From NCBI RefSeq assembly GCF_900114655.1, contig NZ_FOTT01000009.1:27579-91578 (forward strand): a DNA stretch of 64,000 nucleotides. The letters are read 5' to 3'. A program made the position numbers and the translations under genes. This DNA is from Candidatus Frackibacter sp. WG13. Lineage in GTDB: Bacteria; Bacillota; Halanaerobiia; Halobacteroidales; Acetohalobiaceae. The notes below the pieces were generated by a model that saw only the letters and a program-made list of their open reading frames with translations, was not told where the DNA came from and did no database searches. Shown here piece after piece: positions 1 through 8,451 of this stretch (position 1 is its first letter; each line of letters opens with the position of its first letter).

Positions 1-582
1 TATTTTCTGGAGAGCTTTCCCAGATAAAGTTGCCCCAGCAATTCCATCTACTTCATTAGGTTTATCAGGAGACTTACTTGCTTTAAGAACTACAAGTTTT
101 GGTTTATAATCTAAGTTCTTAAATTGATTAAGGAACCATGCTTCTTTAATTCTTCCACCAAGTCCAGGCGTCTCTCCCTGTGACATGATAGAAACTCCTT
201 TTAAAGTCTTCATATCAGAATTAAATGCTATAAACCCAGTAATAGGTGCCCATAACCCTTTCCCTTCAAACATAAAGGCAATATCTCCATTACTAGTCTT
301 ATAAAATTTCTGTCCACCTTTTTCTACAACTTTAATCTTTTCCTTATAAACCTGTGCCATATTATCCTTTGTATAACTGATAGCAAAGGAATCGAGAACC
401 TTTTGCATCTTTCTAAGTTTCTGATTCTTCTGTACAATAGGCTTCGTATAAGTACTCAGCCCTACTAACATACCCGATACAACTAAACCAATAATTAACA
501 TAAAGATTACCATCTTCGCCTTATCCAACAGAATATCCTTAGTTGTAATCTCCGGTTGTTCTAAATTAGTATTAGTTTTCAT
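1..582 (-). CDS. rnfG: Rnf/Nqr-type FMN-binding subunit G (partial)
   Basis: Flavoprotein subunit of a membrane-bound, ion-translocating oxidoreductase (RnfG in Rnf, NqrC in Na+-NQR). The 194 visible residues have one N-terminal membrane segment (about residues 24-44) followed by an extracytoplasmic FMN-binding domain. The motif DGIAGATLSG contains the Thr (about T185) expected to carry covalently linked FMN, and a GETPGLGG motif precedes it. The C-terminus lies beyond the window edge. The start overlaps the end of rnfD by 11 bases, so the two are probably translationally coupled. The sequence around the FMN site reads more like NqrC (VDGLSGATL type) than like proteobacterial RnfG. Confidence 0.85.
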   Translation of the reverse strand, partial: MKTNTNLEQPEITTKDILLDKAKMVIFMLIIGLVVSGMLVGLSTYTKPIVQKNQKLRKMQKVLDSFAISYTKDNMAQVYKEKIKVVEKGGQKFYKTSNGDIAFMFEGKGLWAPITGFIAFNSDMKTLKGVSIMSQGETPGLGGRIKEAWFLNQFKNLDYKPKLVVLKASKSPDKPNEVDGIAGATLSGKALQKI

Positions 583-1672
583 TGTAAACTACCCCATCAT
601 TTCTTGGTTTGAATTTTGCGTTTAGAATAACGCTATCAATTAAAGGTGTGATTGAGTTAGCTAATAATATACTGAACATTACACCCTCAACATAACCACC
701 AAACGTTCTAAATAGCAGGGTCAAGAGACCAGCAAAGATACCAAATATCCACATTCCACTCTTTGTGAAAGGAGAAGTTACCGGGTCAGTCGCCATAAAG
801 AAGGCCCCAAATAATAAACCTCCTGTAAGAATCTGATACATTGGCGGTGCAACCTGCGGTAAAAACTGATTTCCAATAGCAGATAAAACAAATACCGAAC
901 CTATATAAGCCACTGGAATTCTCCAGTTTATTATCTTAGTAATAATTAAGAATATACCTCCAAGAATTATTCCAATACGGAATGTTTCTCCCATAGAACC
1001 TCCGACAGCACCAAATAAAAGTTCAGAATAGGAAGTGCTTTTAGTAAGAGCTTCTACACCTCCGGTCTTAAGAACAGCTAATGGAGTTGCTGACGTAATT
1101 GCATCCGCTGGGATTGCATAGTTAAATAATCTTCCTAATCCTTCAGTCACTGGTTTTGCCCATTTTGTACTCATAGTGACTGGAAAAGCAATCGAAAGGA
1201 ATACACGACCTACGATGGCCGGGTTAAATACATTTCGCCCTGTCCCTCCAAAAACTTCCTTACCAAAGAAAACACCAAAAAACGATCCTACTGCTACCAT
1301 CCAAAGTGGAATTGTTGGTGGCAAAACTAGTGGAAAAATAAGTCCAGTAACTAGAAAACCTTCATGAATATCATGTTTTCTAATCATAGCAAATAATACT
1401 TCTGTTATTACACCAGCCATATAAGAAACTAAAATAATAGATAAAGCACGCCAACCATAAAAATAAATCGCTGCAAAAGTACTCGGTAATAAAGCTAAAA
1501 TTACCATAGTCATATATCTCTTAGTGTCATTCTTGTCTACAATATGTGGTGCAGACGTAGTAACCTCTTCAGGCCCGAAAAAGATATTATCTACTGCTTC
1601 AATTGCGGGCTTGAAGGCGCTTAATGATTCATTATTCTTTAAATTATCAAAAAGACCACGAAGTCCGTTCAT
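572..1672 (-). CDS. rnfD: Rnf/Nqr-type membrane subunit D (RnfD/NqrB family)
   Basis: Integral membrane subunit of the Rnf/Nqr complex, 366 aa with many hydrophobic helices. Visible family motifs are HEGFLVTGLIFPL (about 103-115), FGGTGRNVFNPA (about 141-152) and the SATPLA flavinylation motif at about 194-199, where T196 is the expected covalent FMN attachment residue. RnfD is known to help move electrons and ions (Na+ or H+) between ferredoxin and NAD+; the ion is not evident from the sequence. It lies between rnfC and rnfG, the usual C-D-G order. Several motifs are closer to NqrB than to clostridial RnfD. Confidence 0.9.
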   Translation of the reverse strand: MNGLRGLFDNLKNNESLSAFKPAIEAVDNIFFGPEEVTTSAPHIVDKNDTKRYMTMVILALLPSTFAAIYFYGWRALSIILVSYMAGVITEVLFAMIRKHDIHEGFLVTGLIFPLVLPPTIPLWMVAVGSFFGVFFGKEVFGGTGRNVFNPAIVGRVFLSIAFPVTMSTKWAKPVTEGLGRLFNYAIPADAITSATPLAVLKTGGVEALTKSTSYSELLFGAVGGSMGETFRIGIILGGIFLIITKIINWRIPVAYIGSVFVLSAIGNQFLPQVAPPMYQILTGGLLFGAFFMATDPVTSPFTKSGMWIFGIFAGLLTLLFRTFGGYVEGVMFSILLANSITPLIDSVILNAKFKPRNDGVVYNEN

Positions 1673-1726
1673 TCTTTATTCACCCTCCTAATTCTATCCA
1701 ACTCCAAATCAGCAAGTACTATAGAT

Positions 1727-3130
1727 TTACTTAACTGCATAACCTTTGTTCATTAAGAACTGCTTTCCTTGCTTGATGTGCTTTCCTAAAGGTCTTTTGG
1801 ACGGACATACAAAAGTACATAAATTACATTCTACACAATCAAAAATACCATATCTAATTAATTCATCATCTACATTGCTCTTTGCTGTATACTGTTCAAC
1901 AAGATGTGGGAATATATCGACTGGACAAGCCTGTTCACAATAGCCACAAGAAATACAAGGTCTTTCTTCTCCGTGAACATTAGTGTCACAATTACTACTT
2001 AAATTAGAGAACAGAGCTGAAAGAAAAGCATTTGAATAAGAAGCCCTCTTTGCTCCTGGACGTACGAATGCGAATACTTCACGCCCCTCACCTTCCGGTA
2101 CTGCACTTAAATTATCAAATTCACGAGTGACCGGATACTTATAACTTGTAACTGCTTGGTCCGCTAATATATTACCAGAAACAATTCTGTAGTTACCATT
2201 ATTTAAACATTTATTTGTAATAGCCTCTACAGGAGTCCCCACTCTCACTTTAACATGAAGGTTTTCTTTCCAACCTTCTCCAGATAATGATACTAGACGT
2301 TCTATTAATGGTTTCCCTTCTACTACAGCATCATAAGCATGCAGAATAGTCTGCATTTTAAATACAATTACACCCAGCTTTGTTGCTGAACCTCCAACTG
2401 TATATTCTTTGCCAAGAATAGTCGGAATTAATACTTTATCGCTACCCTGAGGATACTTAGGCTCAACGCTATATAACTGAACCCAGTTATTACTCCCAAC
2501 TAAATTACTCAATTCTTTAATTAAATTCTGACGGTTCTTATTAATAGCTACATGCACTTTAGCTTGTGGTAATATCTTATGCAGAATTTTTAAACCATCA
2601 GCAAATTGAGATAACTTACCATCTTGTAAAAGAGCTGATAATGATAAGTTATAAGGATCAGACTCTACTCCCTTAATAATTACATGTTTTACATCATCTG
2701 TAGAGATCGACGAGCTTTGATATCTGGTCGGTATTCCTTGATTATCTAAGGAAGTAACTCCAGAATTGTAAAGCAATTCTTCAATCTTTTCGGCTGACAT
2801 ACTAGTCCAATCTGAACCATGCCCTTCTACTGGCTGCCAATCAGATGTGCCATCAGCTTCTATAATAATTGCTTTACTAGTAACCTCTTTTACTGTCCCA
2901 TTAACACTTGCCTGTACTGGAGTAGATTCAGAGTTATCACTTTTACCAATAATCTGACCAGCCTTTACTTCTTCACCTGGCTCGACCGTTGGTTCTACTA
3001 CCTGACCAAAACCCTGTTTTAATGGGATGCAAACTTGTGAAGGGATTTCTAGCTCAACGACTTTATCCTGAGGTTTACCTTCAAGATTAAATACATAGCC
3101 TCCAGAAAATGAATTATTTTTAACTTTCAT
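1727..3130 (-). CDS. rnfC: Rnf/Nqr-type subunit C with two [4Fe-4S] motifs (RnfC/NqrA-like)
   Basis: Peripheral electron-input subunit, 467 aa. The N-terminus has the RnfC/NqrA barrel-sandwich fold signature (residues about 25-95, GEEVKAGQIIGK). The C-terminus has two ferredoxin-type clusters: CISCGYCEQACP (C392, C395, C398, C402) and CVECNLCTFVCP (C432, C435, C438, C442). RnfC keeps both clusters whereas NqrA has lost them. The tail around LCTFVCPSK and the FVRPGAKR segment also resemble NqrA, so the protein looks intermediate between the two families. It is the first gene of the operon, and a 659-base leader region precedes it. Function as an Rnf-type NADH/ferredoxin module is inferred. Confidence 0.85.
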   Translation of the reverse strand: MKVKNNSFSGGYVFNLEGKPQDKVVELEIPSQVCIPLKQGFGQVVEPTVEPGEEVKAGQIIGKSDNSESTPVQASVNGTVKEVTSKAIIIEADGTSDWQPVEGHGSDWTSMSAEKIEELLYNSGVTSLDNQGIPTRYQSSSISTDDVKHVIIKGVESDPYNLSLSALLQDGKLSQFADGLKILHKILPQAKVHVAINKNRQNLIKELSNLVGSNNWVQLYSVEPKYPQGSDKVLIPTILGKEYTVGGSATKLGVIVFKMQTILHAYDAVVEGKPLIERLVSLSGEGWKENLHVKVRVGTPVEAITNKCLNNGNYRIVSGNILADQAVTSYKYPVTREFDNLSAVPEGEGREVFAFVRPGAKRASYSNAFLSALFSNLSSNCDTNVHGEERPCISCGYCEQACPVDIFPHLVEQYTAKSNVDDELIRYGIFDCVECNLCTFVCPSKRPLGKHIKQGKQFLMNKGYAVK

Positions 3131-3789
3131 GCCTATTTCACCTTATCCTTTATAATTATTTGGTCTACTCCGTTACTCTGACATTAAAAATTAACAAATG
3201 ACTAACCTTCCCAACTTCCCCTTCGTTCCTAACATAAGTCTCTCTTAAGCCCCTCCTTTTATCTACCACCTCCTAAATAATAATCTGTCATTTTAATACT
3301 TTGTTCAGTTAAGAACAATCAATGACATCCTTAAGCTACTAAATATTTTTTACATTTCCACCATGTTAATATTTATACATAAATGATAAAACTCCTTCTT
3401 AATTTCATAAATTCACAACTTTTTTTCACAATTATTGATTTATCTGCCATAAGCATCCAAGTGTACGGCTGATATTTGTTCAAAAACAATCAATAATCTG
3501 ATACCTATATTTACATAAACTAATAACTCAAATATCCTTTGTCTATATTTTATTACTTTTAAGGCCAGATGACAAGTGGTTATTTGAATCTCTTCTACCT
3601 TAATATGGTATTGAATTCTTATTTATTATATTACTATTTGATTACAAAAAGATCATCTTTGCAAAAATGTCAACTTCCCCCACCTAATCCAAAACAAGAT
3701 TTAGATGGAGTTTCCTTGCTACATTTTAGATGAATTTCTAGAAAGATTTAAAATTAATATCATTATAAACCCAAAGAGTCTATAATAAA
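3131..3789. other. 659-base intergenic region between purH and rnfC
   Basis: No convincing gene. On the minus strand it must hold the rnf promoter. One weak candidate is TTGATT and TATTAA with an 18-base spacer, overlapping the inverted repeat TTGTTC-AGTTAA-GAACAA at 3301-3318, which could be an operator. Two Shine-Dalgarno-like stretches (around 3255 and 3270) are followed only by short open frames of 14-35 codons that I cannot support. At 3646-3665 there is a short motif, AAAAAGATCATCTTTGCAAA, repeated at 11647 and related to the arms of the 18019-18227 element. No clear terminator for purH was seen. Confidence 0.5.
3301..3318. promoter_or_regulatory. Inverted repeat, possible operator of the rnf operon
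   Basis: Perfect 6-bp arms TTGTTC/GAACAA around a 6-base spacer, located about 170 bases upstream of rnfC and overlapping a weak promoter-like sequence on the minus strand. A degraded relative (TTGTTCAAAAACAATCAATAATC) occurs at about 3477-3499. Whether any regulator binds is unknown. Confidence 0.3.
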
Positions 3790-5358
3790 TTAATGTTTAA
3801 AATGTCTTCTTCCTGTAAAGACCATAGCTATATCATGTTTATTTGCAGCAGCAATTACCTCTTCATCTCTAATTGAACCACCCGGTTGAATGATAGCCTT
3901 AATTCCAGTTTCAGCAGCTCTTTTAATAGCATCCTTAAACGGGAAGAATGCATCAGAAGCCACTACTGCCCCTTCTTTTCTCTCGCCAGCCTTACGACCA
4001 GCAATAATCATAGCATCAACACGACTCATCTGTCCCGCGCCAACACCTACAATCTGTTCATCTTTAGCCATTACGATCGCATTAGATTTAACATGCTTTA
4101 CTACTTTCCAGCTAAATAAGAGATCCGCCATTTCTTCTTCTGTTGGTTCTCTTTCAGTTACTACCTCTAATTCCGATTCATCTAATTGAACTATATCTCT
4201 ATCCTGGACTAATAGACCTCCAACTACTTTCTTCATATCTTTTTCTTTAGTATTCTGGTCTATAAATAACTCACCAGTCTTTAGCAATCGAACATCTTCC
4301 CAACGTTCTTTTAGAATTTCTAGAGCCCCTTCACTAAAATCAGGAGCAATAACTACCTCTACAAACTTTTCTGGTCCAGCTATTTCCTGGGCAGTTTCTA
4401 TATCTACTTTACGATTTAAAGCAACAATACTACCAAAAGCAGAAGTGGGATCTCCAGCATAAGCCTTCTTATAGGCCTCTGCTAAACTATCTGCCCTAGC
4501 CATTCCACAAGGATTAGCATGTTTAATTACCGCTACTGCTGGTTTATCTGAAAACTCTTTAACCAATTCTAGAGCACCATTAGTATCATTAATATTATTA
4601 AAAGATAAGTCCTTGCCATGTAATTGTTCAGCCGTAGTAATTGACGGTTCTGTAGTCTCTGCCTCTTCATAAAAAGCAGCATTTTGATGGGGGTTTTCTC
4701 CATATCTTAAGTCACTTACCTTTTCATAGCGGTCTCTAACTACTGCTGGTAATTCTGAGCTTCCATTCACAAATTTAGATAAATAATTTTGGATTAAATG
4801 ATCATATTCAGCAGTATGCTTAAATGCTTTATAAGCTAATTCTAATTTTGTTTTTACTTCCAGATTTAATTCATTCTCTTTTAATTCATTTAAAATCCTA
4901 TTATAATCTTTAGGATTAACTATTACTCCTACATCATTATGATTCTTAGCTGCTGACCTAATCATAGTTGGGCCACCAATATCTATATTCTCAATAGCAT
5001 CTCCAAAGGTTGCATCTTCTTGAGCAATCGTTTCAGCAAATGGATAAAGATTGACTACAATTAAATCTATCGGCTTAATTCCCTGCTCTTTAATCTCCTC
5101 CATATGCTCATCATTCTCTCTAACTGCCAAAATCCCACCATGAACCGCTGGGTGAAGAGTCTTTACTCTCCCATCCATCATTTCTGGATAGTCTGTAACT
5201 TGAGAAATATTGATTACTTCAATACCTGCTTCTCTTAACTTTCTCCCTGTTCCACCAGTAGAAATGATTTTAACTCCTAACTCACTTAATCCTTGAGCAA
5301 ATTCTACAACCCCTGTTTTATCAGAAACACTGATTAGTGCATATCTTACCTTCGACAT
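3790..5358 (-). CDS. purH: Bifunctional AICAR formyltransferase / IMP cyclohydrolase
   Basis: Catalyses the last two steps of IMP synthesis: formylation of AICAR with 10-formyl-THF, then ring closure to IMP. At 522 aa it has the usual length. The N-terminal MGS-like cyclohydrolase domain (about 1-195) starts MSKVRYALISVSDKTG and includes the ISTGGTGRKL segment. The C-terminal AICARFT domain contains KHANPCG, which includes the catalytic Lys-His pair. It is the last gene of the pur operon, 21 bases after purN. Confidence 0.97.
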   Translation of the reverse strand: MSKVRYALISVSDKTGVVEFAQGLSELGVKIISTGGTGRKLREAGIEVINISQVTDYPEMMDGRVKTLHPAVHGGILAVRENDEHMEEIKEQGIKPIDLIVVNLYPFAETIAQEDATFGDAIENIDIGGPTMIRSAAKNHNDVGVIVNPKDYNRILNELKENELNLEVKTKLELAYKAFKHTAEYDHLIQNYLSKFVNGSSELPAVVRDRYEKVSDLRYGENPHQNAAFYEEAETTEPSITTAEQLHGKDLSFNNINDTNGALELVKEFSDKPAVAVIKHANPCGMARADSLAEAYKKAYAGDPTSAFGSIVALNRKVDIETAQEIAGPEKFVEVVIAPDFSEGALEILKERWEDVRLLKTGELFIDQNTKEKDMKKVVGGLLVQDRDIVQLDESELEVVTEREPTEEEMADLLFSWKVVKHVKSNAIVMAKDEQIVGVGAGQMSRVDAMIIAGRKAGERKEGAVVASDAFFPFKDAIKRAAETGIKAIIQPGGSIRDEEVIAAANKHDIAMVFTGRRHFKH

Positions 5359-5379
5359 CTTATCACTCCTTCGCTACTT

Positions 5380-6006
5380 TTATAAAATCTCCACTTTTCT
5401 TCCTTCTACCTTTAGTCTTTCATCTGCAAAAAGCTGAATAGCCTTTGGATAAATCCGATGTTCTACTGCCAAAATTCGTTTAGAAAGACTAGTTACTGTA
5501 TCATCTTCTAAAACTGGTACTGCTTCCTGTAAAATAATCGGTCCAGTATCCATACCTTCATAAGCAAAGTGAACCGTACAACCAGTTACTTTGACACCAT
5601 ATTTAAAAGCTTGGCGCTGAGCATCTACCCCTGGAAAAGCTGGTAATAAAGAAGGATGAATATTCATTAACCGATTGCGATAATAATCAACGAAATATGA
5701 ACTTAAAATCGTCATAAAACCAGCCATAACTACTAGTTCTACTCCATTTTCTTCTAATACCTTTATCATTTCTTCCTCATATTCTTGTTTGATGTTAAAA
5801 TTATCTTCTTCTATGCAGATACTTTTTATTCCATGATTTTCTGCTCTATCCAAAGCTTTAGCTTCAGGATTATCACTAATTATAATCCCAATCTCTGCTT
5901 TCAATCTGCCATCTTCAATACTATTAATGATAGACTGTAGGTTAGTTCCCCTTCCTGATACTAAAACCCCAATAGTTAATCTCTTACCAACATTATTGCA
6001 CCTCAT
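5380..6006 (-). CDS. purN: Phosphoribosylglycinamide formyltransferase
   Basis: Third step of purine synthesis: transfers a formyl group from 10-formyl-THF to GAR. 208 aa, with an N-terminal nucleotide-binding segment (VLVSGRGTNLQ) and the catalytic triad as Asn115, His117 (NIHPSLLPAFPG) and Asp153 (GMDTGP). No purT-type alternative lies in the window. The start is 6 bases after the purM stop. The Shine-Dalgarno is weak (AAGAGA), which suggests coupling to purM translation. Confidence 0.96.
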   Translation of the reverse strand: MRCNNVGKRLTIGVLVSGRGTNLQSIINSIEDGRLKAEIGIIISDNPEAKALDRAENHGIKSICIEEDNFNIKQEYEEEMIKVLEENGVELVVMAGFMTILSSYFVDYYRNRLMNIHPSLLPAFPGVDAQRQAFKYGVKVTGCTVHFAYEGMDTGPIILQEAVPVLEDDTVTSLSKRILAVEHRIYPKAIQLFADERLKVEGRKVEIL

Positions 6007-6011
6007 TTCTC

Positions 6012-7049
6012 TTATGTATCTAAATTCAAAGTAACCGATTGATCTCCCTTTTTAATCTCACCGATTATATAGGCTTCTTCGCCTATTGCTTTTAATTTGT
6101 CCAAAATTCCTTCTACATCAGATTCATCAACTACAACAGCCATACCGATCCCCATATTAAAGGTTCTATACATCTCTTTAAGTGGTATTTCTCCTTCATT
6201 CTGAATTAAATCAAAGATTACTGGTGTAGGCCAAACTTGTGAATCAATCATTGCTTCCATTTTATTTGGTAAGATTCGAGGTACGTTCTCTATTAAACCT
6301 CCACCTGTAATATGGGCAACACCTTTCAGTTGAAAATCTTTCATTAGCTCTAATATAGGTTTAACATAAATTTTAGTTGGTTTCAATAATTCATTACCTA
6401 AGGTTCCATCTAATTCTTCTATCTCACTTTCTACATTATAGCCTGCAATATCGAATAGTACCTTTCGTGCTAACGAATAACCATTGCTATGAATTCCATT
6501 AGAAGTTAAACCAATTATCTTATCTCCAGGGGAGATTTCTTTACCAGTAATTAAATCTCCTTTATCAACTATCCCCACAGCAAAACCAGCTAAATCATAT
6601 TCATCCTGATTATAAAAACCAGGCATTTCTGCCATTTCACCACCAATTAAAGCAGCACCGGCCTCTTTGCAACCTTGGCTAATACCATGTACTATTTCTT
6701 CTGCCTTCTCTGGAATCAAATTATCAATAGCCAAATAATCTAAGAAGAACAAAGGACGAGCTCCCTGTACTACAATATCATTAACCGACATCGCCACTAA
6801 ATCTATGCCAATAGTATAGTGTTTATCCATCATAAAAGCAACTTTTAATTTAGTTCCTACCCCATCTGTTCCAGCGACTAAGATAGGTTCTTCATAATCA
6901 TCAAAGTTTGGAGCAAATAAGGCACCAAAACTGCCTAAACCAGTCAAAACTTCAGGTCCAAAAGTAGATTTAACATCATCATTAATCTTATCTACAGCTG
7001 CTTCTCCAGCATCAATATCAACACCAGCATCTTTATATGATAGTCCCAT
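6012..7049 (-). CDS. purM: Phosphoribosylformylglycinamidine cyclo-ligase (AIR synthetase)
   Basis: Closes FGAM to AIR using ATP. 345 aa, the normal length of the PurM/ThiL/SelD-fold enzyme. Visible motifs are LVAGTDGVGTKLKVAF in the N-terminal half, HITGGGLIENVPRILP, and the FNMGIGM segment near the C-terminus. It lies between purF and purN with 5-15 base gaps. Confidence 0.97.
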   Translation of the reverse strand: MGLSYKDAGVDIDAGEAAVDKINDDVKSTFGPEVLTGLGSFGALFAPNFDDYEEPILVAGTDGVGTKLKVAFMMDKHYTIGIDLVAMSVNDIVVQGARPLFFLDYLAIDNLIPEKAEEIVHGISQGCKEAGAALIGGEMAEMPGFYNQDEYDLAGFAVGIVDKGDLITGKEISPGDKIIGLTSNGIHSNGYSLARKVLFDIAGYNVESEIEELDGTLGNELLKPTKIYVKPILELMKDFQLKGVAHITGGGLIENVPRILPNKMEAMIDSQVWPTPVIFDLIQNEGEIPLKEMYRTFNMGIGMAVVVDESDVEGILDKLKAIGEEAYIIGEIKKGDQSVTLNLDT

Positions 7050-7063
7050 TTTGCTACCTCCTT

Positions 7064-8443
7064 TTACTCCAATGCAAACTTTCCAGTACCAACTTGCACA
7101 TGGTAGTTCCCATCAAAACATGATGTGCAAAAACCATAATTATCAGCATTAATTGAGTTCAATAGCCCTTCTTGTGTCAAGTAATGCAATGAATCAGCAC
7201 CAATATGCTCACAGATTTCATCAATACTCTTTTGAGCAGCTATTAGCTCTTGTCGTCTAGAAGTATCTAGCCCATAATAACATGGATCAGTTACTGGGGG
7301 AGAGGAGATAGCCATATGCACTTCTTTAGCTCCTACCTCTTTGACCATTCTAATAATCTGTTTGCTAGTAGTCCCTCTAACGATCGAATCATCAATTAAC
7401 AGTACTTTCTTCCCTTCGATAATCTCTTTAACCGGATTTAACTTGATTCTAACTTTCAAATCTCTAATCTCTTGTGTAGGCTGAATAAAAGTACGACCTA
7501 CATATCTATTCCTTAAAATCCCTTTTTCGTACGGAACTCCTGACTCTTCAGCATAACCAAGGGCTGCCGAAATCCCCGAACTAGGCACTGGCACTACTAA
7601 ATCAACCTCTTGATCTATCTCCCTTGCTAACTGTCTACCCATAGCCCTTCTGGCTAAATGTACATTCTGACCACCAATTATACTATCTGGACGAGCAAAA
7701 TATATAAATTCAAAGACACAGAAAGTATGAGGCTTCGGCTCACTATAATTTAAGCTTCTAATTCCGTCTTCATTAATAACTATTATTTCTCCTGGCTCTA
7801 CATCTCTTATCAGTTCAGCACCTATAATATCAAAAGCACAAGTTTCCGAAGCAACAACGTACTTCTCACCTAATTTTCCAATCGATAACGGTCTAAAGCC
7901 ATGAGGATCTCTAGCAGCTATTAGACTCTCTTCTGTCATAGCTACTATACTAAAAGCCCCTTTTAATTGCTGCAAACTATGAATGAAGGCTTCAATAATA
8001 TCATCCTTAAATGAACGAGCAACTAAATGAGCAATTACTTCCGTATCAAGAGTAGAATGGAATATGGAACCTTGATTTTCTAAATTCACCTTCATCTCTG
8101 CACTGTTAACAAGATTACCATTATGAGCTAAAGCTAAATCTCCTTTACTACAGTTAACTAATATTGGTTGAGCATTGGCTAATAGGCTTGAGCCTGTTGT
8201 TGAATAACGAACATGACCGATAGCCATCTCACCTGTCAACTCTAATAACTTCTCTTCATCAAATACATTAGTAACCAATCCCATATCCTTATGAAGCTTA
8301 AACTCACCTTGTTGGTTAACACAGATCCCAGCACTTTCCTGACCTCTATGCTGAAGAGCATGAAGCCCTAGATAAGCTAGATTGCTGACTTCACACCCTC
8401 CTTTTGGAGAATAAATACCTAAAACTCCACACTCTTCTTCCAT
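7064..8443 (-). CDS. purF: Amidophosphoribosyltransferase
   Basis: Committed step of purine synthesis: PRPP plus glutamine to phosphoribosylamine. The Ntn-type glutaminase domain begins with MEEECGVLGIY, in which the Cys at position 5 is the expected autoprocessed nucleophile. The PRPP-binding motif is VLLIDDSIVRGTTSKQ. Four cysteines in the B. subtilis-type [4Fe-4S] positions are visible (FCVFEF, DPCYYG, FCTSC). I chose the start at 8443, 8 bases after the purL stop, because AAGGA precedes it and the propeptide is then short. A start at 8488 would add 15 residues overlapping purL. Confidence 0.95.
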   Translation of the reverse strand: MEEECGVLGIYSPKGGCEVSNLAYLGLHALQHRGQESAGICVNQQGEFKLHKDMGLVTNVFDEEKLLELTGEMAIGHVRYSTTGSSLLANAQPILVNCSKGDLALAHNGNLVNSAEMKVNLENQGSIFHSTLDTEVIAHLVARSFKDDIIEAFIHSLQQLKGAFSIVAMTEESLIAARDPHGFRPLSIGKLGEKYVVASETCAFDIIGAELIRDVEPGEIIVINEDGIRSLNYSEPKPHTFCVFEFIYFARPDSIIGGQNVHLARRAMGRQLAREIDQEVDLVVPVPSSGISAALGYAEESGVPYEKGILRNRYVGRTFIQPTQEIRDLKVRIKLNPVKEIIEGKKVLLIDDSIVRGTTSKQIIRMVKEVGAKEVHMAISSPPVTDPCYYGLDTSRRQELIAAQKSIDEICEHIGADSLHYLTQEGLLNSINADNYGFCTSCFDGNYHVQVGTGKFALE

Positions 8444-8451
8444 CTTATCAT

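Noticed and set aside
1..582. Truncated or broken rnfG
   Set aside because: The frame is open to base 1 and simply continues outside the window.
3230..3280. Small minus-strand peptide genes before rnfC
   Set aside because: Purine-rich, Shine-Dalgarno-like stretches are present, but the frames are 14-35 codons with poor start spacing and no similarity I recognise.
3645..3673. Promoter with minus-strand TTGACA at 3673-3668
   Set aside because: No -10-like hexamer is found at 16-19 bases from it.
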